A DNA stretch of 64,000 bases, from NCBI RefSeq assembly GCF_000463075.2, contig NZ_AVAQ01000034.1, positions 124,001 through 188,000 on the forward strand, written 5' to 3'. The translations under genes were made by a program, and so were the position numbers. The notes beneath the pieces are model-generated. The model was given only the letters and a program-made list of their open reading frames with translations, made no database searches and was not told the DNA's origin. This DNA comes from Lactiplantibacillus plantarum EGD-AQ4 (lineage in GTDB: Bacteria > Bacillota > Bacilli > Lactobacillales > Lactobacillaceae). Positions 58,647 through 64,000 of the stretch are shown piece by piece (position 1 is the first letter of the stretch; each line of letters starts with the position of its first letter).

Positions 58647-58701
58647 AAACGTTTGTCCAGATTTCAACTCGATTACACAGTTGAAACGGACAAACGTTTT
58701 T
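58647..58701. terminator. Bidirectional terminator between hydrolase and PAP2 genes
   Basis: Arms AAAACGTTTGTCC and GGACAAACGTTTT, with an inner pairing TTTCAACT/AGTTGAAA, flanked by A and T tracts on both sides. It can serve both convergent genes. Confidence 0.9.
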
Positions 58702-58771
58702 TAGTTAATTAACGTAACGATTTCGATTGACGGCTACTAACAAATCAAAAAATTAAATTCGTTAACATACC

Positions 58772-59434
58772 TTATAAATAGGAGCGATAAAACAACGGCC
58801 ATTTAAGCAAGCCAGGCGCCCAAAAGACGTAAAACCATTGCATCACCTGGCTCCAGCTCCATGCTAACAAGACGGCACCCAAGGTATCGGTCGGGTAATG
58901 GGCGTTGAGATAGATCCGCGAGAAGATGACCAGTAACAGCCACACCACACTGCCCCATTTTACAATCATCGCAGCTCGATAGCTCGGTAATTCCGGTACA
59001 ATCAGCATGATGATGACACTCACGAGAACAAATGTGCCAAGCACGTGCCCACTCGGAAAACTATAGCCGGTATCTTGGGCCAGATGACTGATAGGCCGAT
59101 CACGACCAACCAGGTGCTTAATGATAAATCCGAGAATCATTGCGCCCGCCATGTAGGCCAACGCCCAGAACGCCTGAATTTTGTACTTAAACCCATACAT
59201 TAGAAAGGCCAAAATCAGTATCCACAGCACATCCATTCCCGGCGAAGCCAACCAAGCAATCAGCTTGTAAAACACCGTCCAGATCCCGCTATTGCTAATT
59301 TGGACGAGCGACGTCAGGGCCACATCTAATAAATCAATTCCAATCGCGCCGTCACTAATAAAATAGCTGAGATAGGCAAATAGAATTACCCCAATGACAA
59401 ACTTGACCGGCCGACTACGCGACTTATCGATCAT
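58772..59434 (-). CDS. PAP2-family membrane phosphatase
   Basis: A membrane phosphatase with about six helices. The three PAP2 catalytic motifs are present: KHLVGRDRP, PSGH and SRIYLNAHYPTD. Start taken as the ATG at 59434 (220 residues) behind GGGGG; an ATG six codons upstream overlaps that site. Likely substrates are undecaprenyl diphosphate or phosphatidic/phosphatidylglycerol phosphate at the outer membrane face; not resolvable from sequence. Confidence 0.9.
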   Translation of the reverse strand: MIDKSRSRPVKFVIGVILFAYLSYFISDGAIGIDLLDVALTSLVQISNSGIWTVFYKLIAWLASPGMDVLWILILAFLMYGFKYKIQAFWALAYMAGAMILGFIIKHLVGRDRPISHLAQDTGYSFPSGHVLGTFVLVSVIIMLIVPELPSYRAAMIVKWGSVVWLLLVIFSRIYLNAHYPTDTLGAVLLAWSWSQVMQWFYVFWAPGLLKWPLFYRSYL

Positions 59435-59696
59435 CAAAACAAGAACCCCCATTTAATATATAAATTACCAAAATTATACCATAGTCTATTAATCGACTGA
59501 ACGAATCCTTAATATCCACGGCCGAACCTTAAAAAAAAAGAAAGAAGTCGCAATTTCATCACGCTTTATTAACAAAAAGGTTATGATTAATTTGATAAAT
59601 CATCGGTCAAAATCCCAATTCTTATGCAGATTCGGTATCCGGCCGGTGAAAAAAATGCTAAACTATGAATAACTATTACCATTGGAGGAAGAGTTC

Positions 59697-60734
59697 ATGG
59701 AAGACATGCCAAGTCGCTCAGAAATGCATCGTGACAAATCGCAGGGAAACAATTCACAGGGAAACGGCAAGGGGCCGAAGAAAAAGCACCCTGTTCGTAA
59801 TACGATTTTAATCATTATTGCCGTCCTATTAGTCGGAACCGGCGCTTTTGCCGCACGGACCTACTTTAATGCCAAGAACGCTGCGAACACGGTGTTCAAA
59901 AGCAGTGGGATCAAGAAATCTCGTAATACCAGCGCCGTTTTGAATGGTAAAAAGCCTGTTTCGATTCTGTTACTCGGTACGGATACCGGGGCGCTTGGCC
60001 GGAACTATAAAGGTCGGACCGATACGATTATCCTCGCAACCATTAACCCGAAGACCAAGACGACGACCTTGATGAGTTTGCCACGTGACTCCGAAGTTGC
60101 TGTTTCAGGATTTGAACAGGACTTCCCTACTAAGTTAAACGCTGCTTACGCTTATGGTAGTGCCGGCACCACCATCAAGACGATTCAAAAATGGTTGAAC
60201 GTACCGATTGACTACTACGCCCTGATCAACATGGGTGGAATGAAGAAAGTTATCAATGAAATCGGTGGCGTGGACATCACCCCAATTCGGACGTTCACTT
60301 ACGAAGGCTACACCTTCACGAAGGGTCAAAAGGAACACATGAACGGGGCCAAAGCTTTAGCCTACTCACGGATGCGGTATGACGATCCGCTTGGTGACTA
60401 CGGTCGTCAACAACGGCAACGGCAATTGATCACCGCCATTCTCGGTGAAAGTACCAGTGCTTCCAACTTGTTGAAACAAGACTTCCTCGATTCATTAGCT
60501 AAACAAACTCGGACTGACTTGACCTTCAGCAACCTGACCAGCATCGTGACCAACTACCGGAGCGCCACGAAGAACATCGTTTCCGACCACGCTCAAGGAA
60601 CTGGCAAGATGATCGACGGCCAATCCTTCGAAGTTGTCTCACAATCTGAAAAGCAACGGGTCACCAACGTTCTGCGGAAATCACTTAACTTGAAAGCCGC
60701 TAAAACTGGTGAAAAATTCGCTAACCAAAACTAA
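59697..60734 (+). CDS. LytR-CpsA-Psr (LCP) family cell-wall ligase/transferase
   Basis: Start at ATG 59697 behind GGAGGAAGAG; 345 residues. Basic cytosolic tail, one membrane helix (TILIIIAVLLVGTGAFAA), then an outside LCP domain with the conserved LLLGTDTG, RTDTIILATI, MSLPRDSEV and YALINMGGM motifs and the Arg cluster SRMRYDDPLGDYGRQQRQ. LCP enzymes attach teichoic acids or capsular polymers to peptidoglycan from the lipid carrier. Monocistronic. Confidence 0.95.
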   Translation: MEDMPSRSEMHRDKSQGNNSQGNGKGPKKKHPVRNTILIIIAVLLVGTGAFAARTYFNAKNAANTVFKSSGIKKSRNTSAVLNGKKPVSILLLGTDTGALGRNYKGRTDTIILATINPKTKTTTLMSLPRDSEVAVSGFEQDFPTKLNAAYAYGSAGTTIKTIQKWLNVPIDYYALINMGGMKKVINEIGGVDITPIRTFTYEGYTFTKGQKEHMNGAKALAYSRMRYDDPLGDYGRQQRQRQLITAILGESTSASNLLKQDFLDSLAKQTRTDLTFSNLTSIVTNYRSATKNIVSDHAQGTGKMIDGQSFEVVSQSEKQRVTNVLRKSLNLKAAKTGEKFANQN

Positions 60735-60759
60735 TCACTTCAATACTGATTATTGATTC

Positions 60760-60804
60760 AAAAAGCGCTACTCACATTTATTTAGAGATGTGAGTAGCGT
60801 TTTT
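60760..60804 (+). terminator. Terminator of the LCP gene
   Basis: AAAAGCGCTACTCACAT / ATGTGAGTAGCGTTTT with a short loop, then a T tract, 26 bases after the stop. Confidence 0.92.
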
Positions 60805-60880
60805 TATTGTCTGGATGGTGATGTTTAAAGCCAACTCGTTGATGATCTAACAAGATCGCATACAGATTGGACTTGAATCA

Positions 60881-61807
60881 TGATAAAAACGTGCTGGTTG
60901 GTTTCCTGTTCGTCTGCCGATGCGCGTCTTAGTCCGACTTCCGGGGCCGGCTGACAATTGCTGGAACGTAAGCCGACGTCGATTTGAACTCACGCAGAAG
61001 ACCGCTGCGCAATTTCAAATACGAGTCTTATTCTAAGCCGGAAGAAGACCACTTCCGACTAAGAATAATTTGGCTACTGAGCATTGTCAGCCGGCCCCTC
61101 CAGTCGGGAAGCCGCTCGAATGGCAGATGAACGACCACCGAATTAGGTACAATTGGCCATCGAATATTAGGAGACTGGTCCTTCACGCAAGCTTAAAACC
61201 AGCATCGATGATCATTTATAGAGCTTGAAGACTTGTCTGATTTAAATGCTGATACGATGGTATCAAGATTATGCACTAATTTTAGAAACACTATCCTTGA
61301 AATCAGTGTGTAGAATTAGGTCTCGTTTGGTAGCTCAGACTTTGTTATTTTACGCGAGTAGAGAAAGTTCTGAAATATTCAGTGATACTGTTGACTCCTA
61401 CGATCAGGACGTGAGGTTAGGATAGCTTTTGCCCGAAACAAACCTTACAGTTCAATACCAAAATGACCGTTTGCTATGAATCAACGACTAATTCAACAAA
61501 AAGTTGAGTCCGCATATGTCTGCCTTTCGAATACCATCCCGGCTGGAAGGTATTCTGGGCAAGGCCCAGTGGTGAAATTTCACTTAGCAAGCGTTTTTGG
61601 CTTGGTTAGTGAAAGACCAGTATTTAAGACGTGAGTTGTCGGCTTAAATCTGTGTCCACCACGTTCCGGCCATTGACCAGAATGCCTGGAAGCCGGACTA
61701 GGACGCAGCTACAACAGAAAGTTTACGCTAATTCGCACTGTTTCCAGCGGTCCACAGCTGGCCGCTTTTGAACTCAAGAACCAGCACGTTTTTATCATCT
61801 TTAATGC
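60881..61807 (+). repeat. Large inverted-repeat element, copy C with perfect terminal inverted repeats
   Basis: The most complete copy, about 0.93 kb. Perfect 19-bp terminal inverted repeats TGATAAAAACGTGCTGGTT (60881-60899) and its complement (61779-61797), with ATCTTTAATGC beyond the right one. Module 1 (60908-61132): CTGACAAT at 60951 pairs with ATTGTCAG at 61083, extended by CCGGGGCCGG/CCGGCCCC, enclosing two hairpins. Module 2 (about 61518-61708) is an inverted, diverged version with the arms CCGGCTGGAAGG and CCTGGAAGCCGG and its own two hairpins. The centre (61140-61500) is AT-rich. No protein gene is supported. Confidence 0.88.
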
Positions 61808-61842
61808 AGCATCGGATAATAGCCGCAGATACGCATACAGCG

Positions 61843-62301
61843 TTACGATTCCAAATGCTGTAAACGCCACTGGCGAATGCAAAATGCAATTAATCGATTC
61901 AATAATTCTGCTAATAAGAAGCCTAGTGCGATGGCACCCGTAATCATGATGACTTGTAGCGTAAAGGCAACAGCTTCACGGTAATTGCCCAACGCAAAGT
62001 TACGAACCATCTGATAGGCCTGGCTTCCGGGCACGAATGAGACCAGGCTTGGAATGTTGAAAATAATGGCTGGCATCTTTTTATAACGGGCCGCTAAACT
62101 ACTCAAAACACCGATGCCAACCGAGCCAATCAAGCTACCGAGCACGACACCGCCATCAAACGCCTGCACAATCAGATAACTCCCCCACGTCAGGGTACCA
62201 ATCCAACCAGCGACATTTAAGGCTTGGTGCGGAATATTAATAATTAGGCCAAAGCCCAACACTGCAATGTATGCCAGCACTAATTGTCCAATTGTTCCCA
62301 T
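61843..62301 (-). CDS. Threonine/serine exporter small subunit (ThrE_2 / DUF3815)
   Basis: A 152-residue membrane protein with about four helices, starting at ATG 62301 behind AGGAGG. It corresponds to the C-terminal half of ThrE, with the FNIPSLVSFVPGSQAYQMVRN segment typical of ThrE_2. It is encoded 23 bases after the larger ThrE_1 gene; the two halves are separate proteins in many Firmicutes and a single polypeptide in Corynebacterium. Substrate by homology only. Confidence 0.88.
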   Translation of the reverse strand: MGTIGQLVLAYIAVLGFGLIINIPHQALNVAGWIGTLTWGSYLIVQAFDGGVVLGSLIGSVGIGVLSSLAARYKKMPAIIFNIPSLVSFVPGSQAYQMVRNFALGNYREAVAFTLQVIMITGAIALGFLLAELLNRLIAFCIRQWRLQHLES

Positions 62302-62324
62302 CACTTACAACCTCCTACACGCAA

Positions 62325-63068
62325 TCAAAATAACGTAATGACCACGGCAATGCCGAAGCCCAGGGCGGCTGCACTCAACATGGCTTCCACTCCCCTGGCC
62401 GGACCACTGACGAAGTTGCCAGCTAAGGTATCACGGACCGCGTTGGTCAACGGTACCCCAGGCACAAGTGGCATCAGCGAGCCAATAATAATATCATTCA
62501 CGTTGGTCCCCCAGCCGAGCTGGCAGACCCACTCCGCACCTAATCCAATCAGCAGCGCAGCCGTCAATTCACTCAAAAATTTGATTTTAAGATAGCGATT
62601 CAATAAGTAAAAGACCAAGTAACCCACCGTTCCAATCAACACGGTCGGCCACGTATTGATGGTTTCTTGTCGAAACATGATCATCAGTGGCCCACTGACT
62701 AGTGCGGCTCCGACGAGCTGGAGCCATAATGGAAACGAACGAGAGGCAGCATCCAGCTGATTCAAGCGGCGATATAACGTCGGCAAATCAATCGTTGTGG
62801 CCGCAAATTCTCGCGACAATTGGTTGACCTGCGCCACTTTTTCCAGGTCGATCGTCCGCTGATTGATGGCGGCAATCTGCGTTGCATTGCGCCCTTGAAT
62901 CGACATCATGACACCGGTAATCGTCACGTACGTATTCGCCGCAACGACACCCGCATTTTGTGCAATTCGCATCATCGTATCATCGACCCGCGAAATTTCC
63001 GAACCATTCTCGACCATGATTTTGCCGGCTTTGAGGCAAGTCGCAATAATCATTTCATCCGTTGTCAT
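62325..63068 (-). CDS. Threonine/serine exporter large subunit (ThrE_1 / DUF1212)
   Basis: Start at ATG 63068 after GGGGGTG, 247 residues. The N-terminal soluble part carries the family motif GKIMVENGSEISRVDDTM (about 17-34), followed by about five membrane helices with GSLMPLVPGVPLTNAVRDTLAGN. It forms the exporter with the small subunit downstream. Confidence 0.88.
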   Translation of the reverse strand: MTTDEMIIATCLKAGKIMVENGSEISRVDDTMMRIAQNAGVVAANTYVTITGVMMSIQGRNATQIAAINQRTIDLEKVAQVNQLSREFAATTIDLPTLYRRLNQLDAASRSFPLWLQLVGAALVSGPLMIMFRQETINTWPTVLIGTVGYLVFYLLNRYLKIKFLSELTAALLIGLGAEWVCQLGWGTNVNDIIIGSLMPLVPGVPLTNAVRDTLAGNFVSGPARGVEAMLSAAALGFGIAVVITLF

Positions 63069-63221
63069 TTGAACACCCCCACACATCACATTTCAGATTT
63101 AGTAACTTAACTGTAGCCAAAGTCGCGCCGTTAGTAAAGCCTTATTTCACAACCACCCCATTCGCACCATTGGTCGGTAATCACGCGCAACCAACCGTGC
63201 GTCACCTTCCTTAAAAGCGCG

Positions 63222-63261
63222 CAAAAAAACCGGCGATGAGCATTTAATCTCATCACCGGCT
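63222..63261 (-). terminator. Terminator of csp
   Basis: Minus strand AAGCCGGTGATGAG / CTCATCGCCGGTTT with loop ATTAAATG, followed by T residues, 20 bases after the csp stop. Confidence 0.9.
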
Positions 63262-63280
63262 TAAGCCATTTAAGCGTTAA

Positions 63281-63481
63281 TTAGTCTTTAGTAACGTTAA
63301 CTGCTTGTGGGCCACGATCGCTTTCTTCAACGTCGAAAGTTACAGCTTGGCCTTCTTCAAGGCTCTTGAAGCCGTCTTCTTGGATAGCTGAGAAATGTAC
63401 GAATACATCGCTACCGTTTTCGCGAGTAATAAAACCAAAACCCTTATCGGCGTTGAACCATTTAACTGTTCCGTGTTCCAT
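63281..63481 (-). CDS. Cold-shock protein (CspA family)
   Basis: 66 residues from the ATG at 63481 behind AGGAGG. The single-strand RNA binding motifs are KGFGFI (RNP1) and VFVHF (RNP2). An RNA chaperone that melts secondary structure after cold shock or on entry to stationary phase. L. plantarum-type genomes carry several csp paralogues, so no letter is given. The 5' UTR is long. Confidence 0.97.
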   Translation of the reverse strand: MEHGTVKWFNADKGFGFITRENGSDVFVHFSAIQEDGFKSLEEGQAVTFDVEESDRGPQAVNVTKD

Positions 63482-63602
63482 AATAAAAAATCCTCCTAGT
63501 GCATTTTGCACGTATAAATTAATGTAAATCATGATTCGGTACAAATGGGGATAGTTTATTGAAACGATCTGACCACAATTACCTAACCAAGCTACATGAG
63601 TA

Positions 63603-63611
63603 ATTGTAGCA
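63603..63611 (-). promoter_or_regulatory. Extended -10 promoter of csp
   Basis: Minus strand TGC TACAAT (-10 at 63603-63608) with a TG extension. It predicts a 5' UTR of about 115 bases, usual for cold-shock mRNAs that switch structure with temperature. No strong -35 is seen. Confidence 0.5.
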
Positions 63612-63730
63612 TATTGTTTCTAAAAAAGGTAGTTAAACACTAGTTTTTCCACGAAATGTTTATGTGATGATAAATGAAACAGAATAACTAACTAATAATT
63701 AGTAATTTTGTTCGGATATGACCACAAGTC

Positions 63731-64000
63731 TTATTTAACAAACACATTGTGGGCTGCTTTGAAGCTAACCGGGATCTCTTCACCAGTACCCTTAATGGAA
63801 ACGGTCACAGGGCCTTCAAACGGATCGTGCTTCAGAACCGTTACGTCTTGGCCAATTTTCAATGGCGTATCATGTAAGTAAACTAACAAATCATGGTTAT
63901 CGATAAAGCGTTCGATGGTGACGTCTTCACCATCCGCCGTATCCGCCAAACTCGTATGACTATCTTCTTGGTAGTGGCCGTCCTTATCGGGAATAGCACC
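63731..64000 (-). CDS. DtxR/MntR-family metalloregulator, 3' part only
   Basis: The frame is open to the window edge, so the N-terminus is missing. The visible 89 residues start GAIPDKDGHYQEDSHTSLAD and contain the FeoA/SH3-like C-terminal domain (GEDVTIERFIDN, PLKIGQDVTVLKHDPFEG). This layout, with the IPDKDGHY segment after the dimerisation domain, is typical of manganese- or iron-responsive regulators such as MntR/SloR/ScaR. Metal ligands and the DNA-binding helix are outside the window. Confidence 0.85.
   Translation of the reverse strand, partial: GAIPDKDGHYQEDSHTSLADTADGEDVTIERFIDNHDLLVYLHDTPLKIGQDVTVLKHDPFEGPVTVSIKGTGEEIPVSFKAAHNVFVK

Overview
The window is a stretch of Gram-positive, low-to-mid GC chromosome from a lactic acid bacterium. 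The best fit is the Lactiplantibacillus (Lactobacillus) plantarum group. Evidence for this: ctsR-clpC without mcsAB, the rpsL-rpsG-fusA / S10-spc-alpha layout read leftwards, a LysP gene under a lysine riboswitch, a T-box before serS, and a complete-looking flavin-based extracellular electron transfer (FLEET) gene set. Species assignment is inference; no 16S gene is present. There is no prophage, IS transposase gene or CRISPR array.

Layout. 0-4.2 kb: an Ldh2-type dehydrogenase, a secreted propeller-like protein and a DegV lipid-binding protein. 4.2-8.5 kb: rpsI, rplM, truA, ecfT, ecfA2, ecfA1 on the minus strand. 8.6-15.2 kb: apbE (fmnB) and pplA on minus, then ndh2, eetA, eetB and a polyprenyl diphosphate synthase (dmkB) on plus. 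Together these encode an NADH-to-demethylmenaquinone-to-surface-flavoprotein route, with the neighbouring ECF module able to energise flavin uptake. The block sits between rplQ and ecfA1, two genes that are adjacent in many Firmicutes. 15.7-29.6 kb: the 29-gene S10-spc-alpha ribosomal superoperon (rpsJ to rplQ), including secY, adk, infA, rpmJ and rpoA. 30.5-33.7 kb: rpsL-rpsG-fusA. 33.9 kb: a lone prepilin peptidase. 34.9-42.2 kb: rpoB-rpoC behind a long structured leader. 42.4-46.3 kb: a TetR regulator, clpC and ctsR.

47.8-48.5 kb: seven tRNA genes in one minus-strand unit (Leu-TAG, Thr-AGT, Gly-GCC, Leu-TAA, Arg-ACG, Pro-TGG, Pro-CGG in transcription order). 48.9-64 kb: serS with a T-box, a deoxynucleoside kinase, a D,D-carboxypeptidase lipoprotein, lysP with an L-box, alsS, an Rrf2 regulator with a GNAT enzyme, an alpha/beta hydrolase, a PAP2 phosphatase, an LCP cell-wall ligase, a two-gene ThrE exporter, a cold-shock protein and the 3' part of a DtxR/MntR-type regulator cut by the window end.

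The most unusual material is non-coding. Four intergenic regions carry members of one repeat family: two near-complete copies of about 0.9 kb at 46.74-47.65 and 60.88-61.81 kb, a decayed inverted copy at 51.24-51.76 kb and a terminal fragment at 30.15-30.25 kb. Each full copy is a large imperfect palindrome built from two inverted versions of a folded module. One copy has perfect 19-bp terminal inverted repeats. No protein is evident in them. They are either MITE-like mobile DNA or a family of large structured RNAs. Other notable non-coding features are a terminator-like hairpin inside the rpoBC leader, a dyad covering the tRNA promoter, and hairpin terminators inside the ecfT-truA and ndh2-eetA junctions.
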